The position numbers were made by a program, and so were the translations under genes. Below, piece after piece: positions 46,192 through 54,855 of a stretch of 64,000 bases of DNA. This stretch comes from Bacteroidia bacterium (GTDB taxonomy: Bacteria; Bacteroidota; Bacteroidia; Flavobacteriales; Flavobacteriaceae): NCBI GenBank assembly GCA_030431055.1, contig JAUIJA010000001.1, forward strand, positions 372,001 through 436,000, read 5' to 3'. The first letter of the stretch is position 1. Each line of letters begins with the position of its first letter. Under the pieces are notes generated by a model. It did not search any database, was not told where the DNA came from, and saw only the letters and a list, made by a program, of their open reading frames with translations.

Positions 46192-46667
46192 TTTATAGTT
46201 TTCTTTTGCGAAACTTCAATTACTTTTTCTACAATTTCTTTTATTTCAGCTGGAGGAAATCCGCCATCAAAATCAACAGTTTCATAAACATTTTCGCCTT
46301 CAATTACTCTAAACTTCGCTATTGGCGCACCATCATAAAAACGTTTTTGAGTTGGATCTTTTAAATCTTTTAAACCTTCTTTGTCTACTTTTTCAAATAA
46401 CGTTTTTAATTCTGCCAAATCTTCATTAGAAATTGCTTTTGTTTCTGGTTTACCATCTCTAACAGAAATTACAGTTACTATATCTCCAGTTATAGTTATT
46501 TTTTTGAAATAACCACGAGACATAGCTTCATATTCTAAAACAGGAATTTCTTGAGATTGCTTCATTGTTTCTGTAGAAGTTAAATTAGATTTTTCAGTAG
46601 CTGCTTTTTGGCAATTACAACTTACTAGTGCTACTAATACTAAGAATGTAGAAAATAAAGTCTTCAT
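46188..46667 (-). CDS. Putative lipoprotein within the SUF operon
   Basis: A 159-residue exported protein. The signal ends in LVSC (C17) followed by NC, then a variable linker and a compact domain (50-155, YFKKITITGDIVTVISVRDGK and IAKFRVIEGENVYETVDFDGGFPPAEIKE). The family was not recognised. It is placed between sufS (11-base gap) and sufE (4-base overlap), although a lipoprotein in the envelope has no obvious place in cytosolic cluster assembly. Confidence 0.75.
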   Translation of the reverse strand: MKTLFSTFLVLVALVSCNCQKAATEKSNLTSTETMKQSQEIPVLEYEAMSRGYFKKITITGDIVTVISVRDGKPETKAISNEDLAELKTLFEKVDKEGLKDLKDPTQKRFYDGAPIAKFRVIEGENVYETVDFDGGFPPAEIKEIVEKVIEVSQKKTIK

Positions 46668-46678
46668 AGTTTTCGATT

Positions 46679-47893
46679 TTAGGTTAACATCATTTGTGCT
46701 TTTTTAACCGCTTCTACAAATATATCAATTTCCTCTTTAGTGTTGTAAAAAGCAAAACTTGCTCTAATGGTACCAGGAATATTGAAATATTGCATAATTG
46801 GTTGTGCGCAATGGTGACCCGTACGCACCGCTATACCTAACTTATCTACAATCGTGCCAATATCATATGGATGAATTCCTTCAATGTTGAAAGAAATTAC
46901 AGAAGCTTTGTGTTCACTTGTTCCATAAATGCGTAAACCTTCTATTTGAAGTAATTTTTCGGTAGCGTAATCTAACAATTCTTGTTCGTAAGCCGCAATG
47001 TTATCGAAACCAACTTCGTTCATGTAATCAATTGCAGTTCCTAAAACAATTCCACCGGCGATATTTGGAGTTCCTGCTTCAAATTTATGCGGTAAATCAG
47101 CATACGTTGTATTTTCGAAAGTAACCTCAGCAATCATTTCGCCACCACCTTGATATGGTGGTAATTTGCGAAGCCATTCATCTTTTCCGTATAAAATTCC
47201 AACGCCTGTTGGTCCGCAAACTTTATGTCCTGAAAACACATAGAAATCGCAATCTAAAGCTTGAACATCTGGTTTTAAATGTGGCGTTGCTTGTGCGCCA
47301 TCGATTAAAACAGCCGCTCCTACACTATGTGCTTTTTCAATAATTTCTTCAATAGGATTTATCGTTCCAAGTGCATTTGAAATATGATTAACCGCAACTA
47401 TTTTCGTTTTGCTAGAAAGTAATCTTTCAAATTCAGCCATTACCAACTCCCCTTTTTCGTTCATTGGAATAACAACTAATTTTGCTCCGGTTTTTTCGCA
47501 TAAAAATTGCCATGGCACAATATTACTATGATGCTCTAAATGCGAAACCATAACCTCATCGCCTGCTTTCAGCAAACTTGCAAAGCCATTAGCTACTAAA
47601 TTGATTCCGAAAGTTGTGCCCGAAGTAAAAATAACTTCGTGATTGTGTTTGGCGTTTATATGCTTTTGAATGGTATTTCGAGAATCTTCATAAGCATCAG
47701 TCGCCAATTGACTCAACGTATGCACGCCACGGTGAATATTTGAGTTTATCTCACTGTAATATTTTGAAATAGCATCAATAACCACTTGAGGTTTTTGTGC
47801 TGTAGCTCCGTTGTCGAAATATACAAGCGGCTTTCCGTTTACCTGTTGGCTAAGAATTGGGAAATCGGCTCTTATTTTTTGAATATTAATCAT
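46679..47893 (-). CDS. sufS: Cysteine desulfurase SufS
   Basis: PLP enzyme that takes sulfur from cysteine for cluster assembly. The 404-residue protein has H121 in LEHHSNIVPW, the PLP lysine K224 in FSGHKVCGP and the catalytic cysteine C362 in RTGHHCAQP, all at positions expected for group II desulfurases. It heads a minus-strand operon with the lipoprotein, sufE, sufT-like and DUF2480 genes. Its promoter box ends just 3 bases before the ATG, so the mRNA is probably leaderless. Confidence 0.97.
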   Translation of the reverse strand: MINIQKIRADFPILSQQVNGKPLVYFDNGATAQKPQVVIDAISKYYSEINSNIHRGVHTLSQLATDAYEDSRNTIQKHINAKHNHEVIFTSGTTFGINLVANGFASLLKAGDEVMVSHLEHHSNIVPWQFLCEKTGAKLVVIPMNEKGELVMAEFERLLSSKTKIVAVNHISNALGTINPIEEIIEKAHSVGAAVLIDGAQATPHLKPDVQALDCDFYVFSGHKVCGPTGVGILYGKDEWLRKLPPYQGGGEMIAEVTFENTTYADLPHKFEAGTPNIAGGIVLGTAIDYMNEVGFDNIAAYEQELLDYATEKLLQIEGLRIYGTSEHKASVISFNIEGIHPYDIGTIVDKLGIAVRTGHHCAQPIMQYFNIPGTIRASFAFYNTKEEIDIFVEAVKKAQMMLT

Positions 47894-47896
47894 GTT

Positions 47897-47905
47897 GCAA
47901 ATTTA
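47897..47905 (-). promoter_or_regulatory. sufS -7 box, near-leaderless
   Basis: Minus strand TAAATTTGC, a full match to TAnnTTTGY, followed by AAC and then the ATG at 47893. Transcription would start at or next to the start codon. Confidence 0.65.
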
Positions 47906-47982
47906 CAACTTGATTGTTTATAATAAGAATAAATAAAGGTTAAAATCGTATATAATAAATCAGAAAAAACAACGTTTAATAA

Positions 47983-48019
47983 ATACATTGAAATAAAATG
48001 TATATTTGTAAAATGTATA
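47983..48019 (+). promoter_or_regulatory. padR promoter and putative autoregulatory operator
   Basis: The -7 box TATATTTGT is at 48001-48009. A perfect dyad, ATACATT-N7-AATGTAT (47983-48003), overlaps its first bases. In addition AAAATGTATA occurs twice (47995-48004, 48010-48019), 15 bases apart. PadR regulators typically bind ATGT/ACAT-type dyads over their own promoter, so this is a likely autorepression site. Confidence 0.65.
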
Positions 48020-48351
48020 ATAAAGAACTAACAAAAGGAACATTATTACCAATCATCTTAAAGTTGATTAGTGAAAGTGACAAAATGTATGGGTATGAAA
48101 TTACCCAAAAGGTAAAAGAAATAACCAAAGGTAAAATTGATATTTCGGAAGGTGCTTTATATCCTATTCTTCATAAACTTGAAGCAGATGGAATATTAGA
48201 AACTGAAAAGGTTTATTATGGAAAACGTGTTAGAAAGTACTATCAAATTACTGCATCTGGCAAACTTGCGATTAATGAAATTACAAAAGAACTGAATGAT
48301 TTTATCGCTACTCTTCATCAAATTTTTAATTCAAAAACAATAGAATCATGA
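48013..48351 (+). CDS. PadR-family transcriptional regulator
   Basis: A 112-residue winged-helix repressor. TKGTLLPIILKLISESDKMYGYEI (about 4-30) holds the first helices, ISEGALYPILHKLEADGILE is the recognition helix and YYGKRVRKYYQITASGK the wing. The ATG at 48013 is preferred over 47998, because the promoter box 48001-48009 lies between the two. The transcript would then be nearly leaderless. It is the first of four coupled genes and overlaps the next by 4 bases. The dyad over its promoter suggests autorepression. Confidence 0.92.
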   Translation: MYNKELTKGTLLPIILKLISESDKMYGYEITQKVKEITKGKIDISEGALYPILHKLEADGILETEKVYYGKRVRKYYQITASGKLAINEITKELNDFIATLHQIFNSKTIES

Positions 48352-48788
48352 TGCTTACAGATGAAAATATTGAATATATAGCGACAAACCTGAAATTTTA
48401 TGGTATTACAGATAATACTTTAAAAGAAGATTTAACAGATCATATTTGTACACACATTGAATGTTACAATGGAAATGATTTTGAAAAAGCGTATCAAGAA
48501 GCAATTCAAAATTTAGGTGGTTATATTTCTTTACAAAACATGCAAAAAAATTTAAATGAGAAAAAGCTAATCCACACAATTTTGGCTAGAAAAAGAACTT
48601 TTTACTTGTTTTCAACCTTTAACATAATGCTTCTAGCTTTAGGAATGTTATTCAAATTAAATCAATGGCCTTATGCTAGCATTTTATTAGCAAGCGGATT
48701 TAGTCTTTTAATTTTTGGCACTATTCCATTTGCTCTTTATAATAAATACCAACTTTCCAAACAAAAGATAATTTTAAAAAATAGATAA
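48348..48788 (+). CDS. PadR-associated membrane protein with two-helix WPY module
   Basis: A 146-residue protein. The N-terminal half (1-75: MMLTDENIEYIATNLKFYG, LKEDLTDHICTHIE) is soluble and helical and resembles the small cytosolic domain of PadR-linked DUF1700/HAAS-type membrane proteins. Two helices follow (about 84-103, 108-129) joined by NQWPY. The end YNKYQLSKQK is basic. The C-terminal 60 residues align with the whole of the next, 58-residue protein. An alternative start is the next ATG (48351). It may sense an envelope state and act on PadR, but that is a guess from gene order. Confidence 0.7.
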   Translation: MMLTDENIEYIATNLKFYGITDNTLKEDLTDHICTHIECYNGNDFEKAYQEAIQNLGGYISLQNMQKNLNEKKLIHTILARKRTFYLFSTFNIMLLALGMLFKLNQWPYASILLASGFSLLIFGTIPFALYNKYQLSKQKIILKNR

Positions 48789-48790
48789 TT

Positions 48791-48967
48791 ATGTCAAAAT
48801 CATTTTATTTAGTTGCATTCCTTTCTTTTTTTATTTTAGGAATGGGTGCTATGTTCGAATTTTTAACATGGCCATATCGAGGAATTATAGTTTTTATTGG
48901 CTTTCTATTTCTAAACTTTGGAGCGATACCAATGTTTTTTTATCAAAAATACAAATCTGCAAAATGA
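48791..48967 (+). CDS. 58-residue two-helix membrane protein
   Basis: A short gene starting 3 bases after the preceding stop. Two hydrophobic helices (about 5-24 and 32-51) are joined by FLTWPYRG. The pattern FYL...LGM..F...WPY..I...GF..L.FG.IP...Y.KY...K is shared with the C-terminal half of the preceding protein, so the two are paralogous modules. Its TGA overlaps the ATG of the next gene (ATGA at 48964-48967), which supports real translation. The WPY hairpin also resembles the GldL/membrane-motor type hairpins superficially. Function unknown. Confidence 0.8.
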   Translation: MSKSFYLVAFLSFFILGMGAMFEFLTWPYRGIIVFIGFLFLNFGAIPMFFYQKYKSAK

Positions 48968-50601
48968 AAAATTACATTTTATTTTTTACACTCTTATTTA
49001 CTTCACAATTTATAAAAGCACAGAATGTTTCAAGTGAAATTGATTCCATTTTACAAAAACACGAACAACCTAATTCGCCAGGTTTAGGTATTGGTGTAAT
49101 TAAAGGTGGTAAAATTATTTACTCGAAAAGTATTGGAATAGCAACTTTAGAATACAATATAAAAAATTCAGATTCTACAATTTTCAGTCTTGCCTCTATT
49201 GCAAAACAATTTACGGCGGCTTGTGCTTGGGTGTTGATAAAAGAAAATAAATTAAGTTTAGATGATGATATAAGAAAGTATTTACCTGAAATTCAAAAGC
49301 ATCATCAGGCTATAAAAGTTAGACATTTATTAAATCATACAAGCGGACTTTCAAACTATCATTCTTTAATGTACTTGTCGGGTTTTGATTATGACAAGGA
49401 ATATTATGATAATTCCACAGTTCTAAAATTAGCCACAAAACAAGGTAAGCTAAACAATAACCCTGGTGAAAAAGTGGTTTATGCTAATACAAATTATAAT
49501 CTTTTAGCAATTATTATTGAACGCATTTCAGGAATGAATTTACATGAATTTGCTAAAGAAAAACTATTTATTCCTTTAGAAATGCAAAATACTTTGGTAA
49601 GAATTGAGAACAACACAATCATAAAAAATAAAGCTGTTGGTTACCAAAAAACAAAAGACGGTTTTATTCAATTACCCAGAATCCAAACTAGCTATGGCGC
49701 AGGAAGTATGGGTTCAACTGTAAAAGATATGACAAGATGGATTAATATGCTAAATGGTGATAATCCAAAATTTATAGAATTGAGTCAATTTTTAACTACT
49801 TTAGAAAAACTTCCATCTGGCAAAAAAGCAAAATACGCTCGTGGCGTTATGGTTGACGATTATAAAGGGTTTACAACCATTAGTCATAGTGGTTATGGTT
49901 GGGGCGGTCAATCGCAATTGATTACTATTCCTGAAAAGAAACTTGGAATCATCATTATGACCAATTTAGAATCTATAAATCCATCACCTATTTCCTATGA
50001 AATATTAGATTTATTTCTTCCTAAAACTAAAGCTATAAAAGAAAAATCAGCTAAAAAGTATAAAGCAAAATCAAAAGATTTAGAATCTTTCGTAGGACAA
50101 TACAAAGAAATAAATAGTGATATGAAAATGGAAATTCTACTTGAAAATGACACTTTAAAATCTAAAGGGGCAAGAGCTAAAAAACCTACTGGATTAAAAG
50201 GATTTGAAAAAAATAAATTCCATAGAATAAATAGTGAAAGTGTTAAATATGATTTTACAAAAAACGAAAAACACGATTTAGTAATTACTTTTGGCGGAAC
50301 TCCATTCTATTTTAAAAGAGCCTACTTTATCGATTCTAAAACTGTTGATGTAAATGAATTTGTTGGAAAATATTATTCTGAAGAATTAGATGTAACCTAC
50401 AACTTTTTTGAAAAACAAGGGATACTATATTTATCTTACAAAAACCATGAAAATATTGCTTTATCTACTGTTCAAAAAGATGAATTTGGCAATAATGACC
50501 GAACCTTGTATTATTTCACTAGAAATTCAAAAAATGAAATTGATAAAATGTTGTTATCCTGTGATGGTTCAATCTCTGAAATTGAGTTTATAAAACAATA
50601 A
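48964..50601 (+). CDS. Exported beta-lactamase-family serine hydrolase
   Basis: A 545-residue protein with a signal peptide (1-20, ending IKAQ) and a class C beta-lactamase/DD-peptidase fold: SxxK with S78-K81 in SLASIAKQF, YAN at 175-177 and HSG at 310-312. The C-terminal part (about 360-545) is a beta-rich extension of the kind following many esterase or D-aminopeptidase members. The ATG at 48964 is chosen because the signal peptide begins there and the 58-residue gene occupies the preceding frame. Such enzymes act on peptides, esters or peptidoglycan; beta-lactam resistance should not be assumed. Confidence 0.9.
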   Translation: MKNYILFFTLLFTSQFIKAQNVSSEIDSILQKHEQPNSPGLGIGVIKGGKIIYSKSIGIATLEYNIKNSDSTIFSLASIAKQFTAACAWVLIKENKLSLDDDIRKYLPEIQKHHQAIKVRHLLNHTSGLSNYHSLMYLSGFDYDKEYYDNSTVLKLATKQGKLNNNPGEKVVYANTNYNLLAIIIERISGMNLHEFAKEKLFIPLEMQNTLVRIENNTIIKNKAVGYQKTKDGFIQLPRIQTSYGAGSMGSTVKDMTRWINMLNGDNPKFIELSQFLTTLEKLPSGKKAKYARGVMVDDYKGFTTISHSGYGWGGQSQLITIPEKKLGIIIMTNLESINPSPISYEILDLFLPKTKAIKEKSAKKYKAKSKDLESFVGQYKEINSDMKMEILLENDTLKSKGARAKKPTGLKGFEKNKFHRINSESVKYDFTKNEKHDLVITFGGTPFYFKRAYFIDSKTVDVNEFVGKYYSEELDVTYNFFEKQGILYLSYKNHENIALSTVQKDEFGNNDRTLYYFTRNSKNEIDKMLLSCDGSISEIEFIKQ

Positions 50602-50630
50602 AAAAACCGCCAATAAGGCGGTTTTTTTTA
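50600..50630. terminator. Bidirectional terminator between the PadR cassette and sufD
   Basis: AACCGCC/GGCGGTT stem with loop AATAA, A-run before and T8 after. The two genes converge here, so it serves both. Confidence 0.9.
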
Positions 50631-50646
50631 TTTCTAAATTTATTTT

Positions 50647-51963
50647 TTACAAATCAAATCCTAGATTCACGCCGAGTTTGTTTGCTATAATCTTTGTAAT
50701 TCGTTGTTTTAGTTCAGGAATTTTAACGCTTTCCATAACCTCATCTGTAAAGGCATACATTAATAAGGCACGCGCTTCTTTTTTAGGAATTCCGCGTTGT
50801 TGCATATAAAACATTGCACTTTCATCTAACTGACCAATCGTACAACCATGTGAACATTTTACATCATCGGCAAAAATTTCTAATTGTGGTTTTGCATTTA
50901 TTGTTGCTTTTTCGCTCACTAAAATGTTATTGTTTTGTTGGAAAGCATCGGTTTTTTGCGCTTCTTTTTCCACATAGATTTTCCCATTGAAAACTCCTGT
51001 TGAACTGTCGCCGTAAATCCCTTTATAATTTTGGTGACTTTCGCAATTTGGCTTAGCATGATGTACTAAAGTATAGTGATCAACATGTTGTTTATCGCCT
51101 ACAATTGTAATTCCTTTTAAAGTGGAATCAATTCGTTCGCCTTGATGATAGAAATTTAGATTGTTACGCGTGATGTTTCCACCAAAAGAAAACGTGTGAA
51201 CTGCTACTCTACTTTCTTGTTTTTGAGCAATGTAAGTATTATCAATTAAATTCGCCGATTGTTCATCGTTTTGAATTTTATAATAATCGCAAATCGCTCT
51301 TTTTTGAGCAAAAATTTCAGTAACGCTATTCGTTAAAACAGGGTTTTCATTCAAACTTTGGTGACGCTCAATAATCTGAACGTGTGCATTTTCACCCACA
51401 ACAATTAAATTACGCGGTTGTAACATAATTGCCGCTTCATTTCCTGTTGAAAAATGAATAATTTCAATAGGTTTATCTGCAATTTTACCTTTTGGAATAT
51501 TTACAAATGCGCCTTCTTTTGCAAACGCCGTATTTAACGTAGTTAACGACTCGTCTTTACTTGCTACTTGGTTAAAATAAGTTTCTAGGACCAACTTGTA
51601 TTTTGGCTTGTTTAAGACCGAAGACAATAAACAAACATCAATTCCATCGTGAGTAGTTTGCGATAAAAACGAACTAAACTTTCCGTCAATAAACACTAAT
51701 TTATAAGTATCTACATCATGCAAAAAATATTTTTTTACATCCTTAAACTCTACAGCAGGTTCAGATTTTGGAAAAACCGAAAAATCATTCTTTATAACTT
51801 TGTTTAAAGACGTATATTTCCAAGCTTCCTCTTTTTTTGAAGGGAAACCTTTATTTTCAAAATTTTTAATTGCTTGATTTCGCATTTCATGTAAACTCGA
51901 GTTTTCATCAATCTTTTCCTCGAATGCCATGTAAGACGAAAGTAATTTATCTTTTAAATCCAT
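50647..51963 (-). CDS. sufD: SufD scaffold subunit
   Basis: Part of the SufBCD iron-sulfur scaffold in the cytosol. 438 residues from the ATG at 51963 (MDLKDKLLSSYMAFEEK); an in-frame start at 51984 falls in a repeat. The beta-helix core carries QIIERHQSL and the C-terminal DDVKCSHGCTIGQLDESAMFYMQQRGI with the conserved histidine and cysteine region and the RG-P-E-A segment. It follows sufC after an 80-base repeat-filled gap. sufS, which usually follows, is 2.7 kb away beyond the PadR cassette. Confidence 0.95.
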   Translation of the reverse strand: MDLKDKLLSSYMAFEEKIDENSSLHEMRNQAIKNFENKGFPSKKEEAWKYTSLNKVIKNDFSVFPKSEPAVEFKDVKKYFLHDVDTYKLVFIDGKFSSFLSQTTHDGIDVCLLSSVLNKPKYKLVLETYFNQVASKDESLTTLNTAFAKEGAFVNIPKGKIADKPIEIIHFSTGNEAAIMLQPRNLIVVGENAHVQIIERHQSLNENPVLTNSVTEIFAQKRAICDYYKIQNDEQSANLIDNTYIAQKQESRVAVHTFSFGGNITRNNLNFYHQGERIDSTLKGITIVGDKQHVDHYTLVHHAKPNCESHQNYKGIYGDSSTGVFNGKIYVEKEAQKTDAFQQNNNILVSEKATINAKPQLEIFADDVKCSHGCTIGQLDESAMFYMQQRGIPKKEARALLMYAFTDEVMESVKIPELKQRITKIIANKLGVNLGFDL

Positions 51964-51979
51964 ATTTCTTGTCATTTTT

Positions 51980-52034
51980 GTCATTCCGAATGAAATGAGG
52001 AATCTTATTAAACCATTCCTTTATCAGTATGACA
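51980..52034. repeat. Dispersed repeat in the sufC-sufD gap
   Basis: GTCATTCCGAATGAAATGAGGAATC and a distal AGTATGACA form an imperfect palindrome of a style common between flavobacterial genes. Confidence 0.55.
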
Positions 52035-52043
52035 AAATTGGTT

Positions 52044-52793
52044 TTAGACTAACTCGTTTTTAATCCAATCGTATCCTTTTTCTTCTAATTCAAGAGCTAA
52101 TTCTTTTCCTCCTGATTTAACAATTTTTCCATCCATTAAAACGTGAACGAAATCTGGCACGATATAATCTAATAAACGTTGGTAGTGCGTAATTACAACT
52201 ACAGCATTATCAGCGGATTTTAATTTATTAACTCCGTTTGCAACAATACGTAACGCATCAATATCCAAACCAGAATCTGTTTCGTCTAGAATGGCAACTT
52301 TTGGTTCTAACATTGCCATTTGGAAAATCTCGTTACGTTTCTTTTCACCACCAGAAAAACCTTCGTTTAAAGAACGTGATAAGAATTTCTTATCCATTTC
52401 TAATAATTCTGATTTTTCACGAATTTTCTTCAACATTTCGTTAGCAGGCATTTCTTCTTGTCCTTTTGCTTTGCGACTTTCGTTGATAGCAGTTTTAATG
52501 AAGTTTGTTACAGAAACTCCTGGAATTTCAACTGGATATTGAAACGATAAAAACACGCCTGCATGCGCTCTTTCTTCTGGAGCTAATTCTGCAATATCTT
52601 CACCATCAAGGATAATTTCACCATCAGTTACTTCGTAAGTTTCATTTCCAGCCACAATTGAAGCAAGTGTACTTTTTCCGGCTCCATTTGGACCCATAAT
52701 TGCGTGAACTTCGCCAGCTTTTATCTCAAGGTTTAAACCTTTTAAAATTTCTTTATCTTCTACCGAAGCGTGTAAATTTTTTATTGTTAACAT
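52044..52793 (-). CDS. sufC: SufC ATPase
   Basis: ABC-type ATPase of the SufBCD scaffold, 249 residues. Walker [10 protein letters not shown] (34-42), Q-loop FQYPVEIPG near 84, signature [11 protein letters not shown] near 147 and Walker [13 protein letters not shown] near 171. All residues expected for ATP hydrolysis are present. It sits between sufB and sufD. Confidence 0.97.
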   Translation of the reverse strand: MLTIKNLHASVEDKEILKGLNLEIKAGEVHAIMGPNGAGKSTLASIVAGNETYEVTDGEIILDGEDIAELAPEERAHAGVFLSFQYPVEIPGVSVTNFIKTAINESRKAKGQEEMPANEMLKKIREKSELLEMDKKFLSRSLNEGFSGGEKKRNEIFQMAMLEPKVAILDETDSGLDIDALRIVANGVNKLKSADNAVVVITHYQRLLDYIVPDFVHVLMDGKIVKSGGKELALELEEKGYDWIKNELV

Positions 52794-52883
52794 CGTTAAT
52801 TTGTTAATTTGATGATTTGTTTATTCGGTTTAAATAATCCAAATTTTTCAAATCTATTTTTTATAATTAATTCTTTATCAAAC

Positions 52884-52904
52884 TGTCGAATTTTCAAATC
52901 GACA
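52884..52904 (-). other. Stem-loop just after sufB
   Basis: TGTCGA/TCGACA arms extended by two more pairs, ending 3 bases from the sufB stop codon. There is no T-run, so it is not a proper terminator. It may protect the sufB message end within the operon. Confidence 0.45.
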
Positions 52905-52906
52905 CA

Positions 52907-54355
52907 TTAACCTACTGAACCTTCTAATGAAATCTCCAATAATTTTTGAGCTTCCACAGCAAATTCCATTGGCAACTTATTCAATACTTCTTTGCTGAAT
53001 CCATTTACGATTAACGCAATTGCTTTTTCTGTTGGAATTCCTCTTTGGTTACAGTAAAACACTTGATCTTCTCCAATTTTTGAAGTTGTTGCTTCGTGTT
53101 CAATTTGAGCCGAAGTATTTTTACTTTCTATATATGGAAAAGTGTGCGCGCCACATTCGTTACCCATTAACAAAGAATCACATTGTGAAAAGTTACGCGC
53201 ATTTTCAGCTCTAGATGAAATTTGAACCAATCCTCTATAACTGTTTTGCGATTTTCCTGCCGAAATACCTTTTGATATAATGGTTGATTTAGTGTTTTTT
53301 CCTAAATGAATCATTTTCGTTCCTGTATCGGCCTGTTGGAAATTATTGGTTACTGCAATTGAATAAAACTCACCAATTGAATTATCGCCTTTTAATACAC
53401 ATGAAGGATATTTCCATGTTACAGCTGAACCTGTTTCAACTTGCGTCCAAGAAATTTTTGCATTTTTCTCACACAAACCTCTTTTGGTTACAAAGTTGTA
53501 AACACCACCTTTTCCTTCTTTATTTCCTGGATACCAGTTTTGAACCGTTGAATATTTTATTTCAGCATTGTCTAAAGCAATTAGTTCCACAACTGCGGCG
53601 TGTAACTGATTTTCATCGCGGCTTGGTGCTGTACAACCTTCTAGATACGAAACGTAGCTTCCTTCGTCAGCAATTACTAAAGTTCTTTCAAACTGTCCTG
53701 TTCCACCTTGATTGATTCGGAAATATGTAGATAATTCCATTGGACAACGAACGCCTTTTGGTATATAACAGAAACTTCCATCAGAAAAAACCGCCGAGTT
53801 TAAAGCCGCATAGAAATTATCTGTTTTTGGAACTACAGAACCAATATATTTTTTAACTAAATCTGGATGATTTTTTATCGCTTCAGAAATCGAACAGAAG
53901 ATAATTCCTTTTTCTGCTAGCGTTTCTTTAAAAGTTGTAGCTACAGAAACCGAATCCATTACAATGTCAACAGCTACTCCTGCTAGTTTCTTTTGTTCAT
54001 CGATAGAAATTCCTAGCTTGTTGAAAGTTTCTAATAATTCAGGATCAACCTCATCTAAACTTTCGTATTTGTCTTTTTTCTTTGGTGCCGAATAATAAGA
54101 AACTGCTTGAAAATCTGGTTTCTCATAATGAACATTTGCCCATTCTGGTTCTTCCATTTCTTTCCAAGTTCTAAAAGCTTCTAAACGCCACTCTGTCATC
54201 CATTCTGGTTCTTCTTTCTTTTTTGAAATGGCACGAACAATATCTTCGTTTATTCCAGCAGGAAATGTTTCCGATTCTATATCAGTATAAAATCCGTACT
54301 CATACTCTTTCGACGCTAACTCTTCTTTTAAATGTTCTTCTGTATATTTTGACAT
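52907..54355 (-). CDS. sufB: SufB scaffold subunit
   Basis: Main iron-sulfur scaffold, 482 residues. Typical blocks are the N-terminal [33 protein letters not shown] near 199, [22 protein letters not shown] near 240, [16 protein letters not shown] near 385 and [22 protein letters not shown] near 418, which include the cysteine and histidine residues used for cluster assembly. It follows sufA by 17 bases. Confidence 0.97.
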   Translation of the reverse strand: MSKYTEEHLKEELASKEYEYGFYTDIESETFPAGINEDIVRAISKKKEEPEWMTEWRLEAFRTWKEMEEPEWANVHYEKPDFQAVSYYSAPKKKDKYESLDEVDPELLETFNKLGISIDEQKKLAGVAVDIVMDSVSVATTFKETLAEKGIIFCSISEAIKNHPDLVKKYIGSVVPKTDNFYAALNSAVFSDGSFCYIPKGVRCPMELSTYFRINQGGTGQFERTLVIADEGSYVSYLEGCTAPSRDENQLHAAVVELIALDNAEIKYSTVQNWYPGNKEGKGGVYNFVTKRGLCEKNAKISWTQVETGSAVTWKYPSCVLKGDNSIGEFYSIAVTNNFQQADTGTKMIHLGKNTKSTIISKGISAGKSQNSYRGLVQISSRAENARNFSQCDSLLMGNECGAHTFPYIESKNTSAQIEHEATTSKIGEDQVFYCNQRGIPTEKAIALIVNGFSKEVLNKLPMEFAVEAQKLLEISLEGSVG

Positions 54356-54372
54356 TCCTTATTATTTCAATT

Positions 54373-54702
54373 TTAAAGCGAGAATGATTCTCCACAACCA
54401 CAAGTTCTATTGGCATTTGGATTGTTAAAAACAAACCCTTTTCCATTTAAACCACCCGAATATTCTAAAGTAGTTCCTATTAAGTATAAAAAACTTTTTT
54501 TGTCAACTAAAATTTTCACGCCATTATCTTCAAAAAGTTTATCTTCCTCTTTTTGTACGTTGTCAAATTTTAATTCATACGACAAACCACTACAACCACC
54601 ACTTTTAACGCCTACGCGAATAAAATCGTTAGTTGCATCAAATCCATCATCCGTCATCAACTCAATAGCTTTCTTTTTTGCAGAATCTGATACTTTTATC
54701 AT
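54373..54702 (-). CDS. sufA: SufA/IscA-type iron-sulfur carrier
   Basis: A 109-residue A-type carrier. The three cluster-binding cysteines are C37 in SGGCSGL and C101 and C103 in TCGCG. It is the first gene of the sufABCD operon, promoter at 54732-54740. It passes clusters from SufBCD to target proteins. Confidence 0.96.
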   Translation of the reverse strand: MIKVSDSAKKKAIELMTDDGFDATNDFIRVGVKSGGCSGLSYELKFDNVQKEEDKLFEDNGVKILVDKKSFLYLIGTTLEYSGGLNGKGFVFNNPNANRTCGCGESFSL

Positions 54703-54731
54703 AGCTAATTTTGATTTTGTCTAAATTAACT

Positions 54732-54740
54732 GCAAAGATA
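54732..54740 (-). promoter_or_regulatory. sufABCD -7 box
   Basis: Minus strand TATCTTTGC, a full match to TAnnTTTGY, 29 bases before the sufA ATG. No IscR-type site was recognised. Confidence 0.65.
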
Positions 54741-54855
54741 GTTTATAAAATAGGAAATACAATGAGTCGTAACATTTTTATAACTTATTGTAGGATAAAA
54801 AGAACTTATAGTAAATCCTGAACAAAATTTGTAACTTGCAGAAAATTTAATTAAA

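Noticed and set aside
48868..48963. Longer start for the beta-lactamase-like protein
   Set aside because: The extra residues are an out-of-frame reading of the 58-residue membrane gene. The true signal peptide starts at 48964.
48964..50601. Antibiotic-resistance beta-lactamase
   Set aside because: The motifs fit a broad family that includes peptidases and esterases. There is a long extra C-terminal domain and no resistance context.
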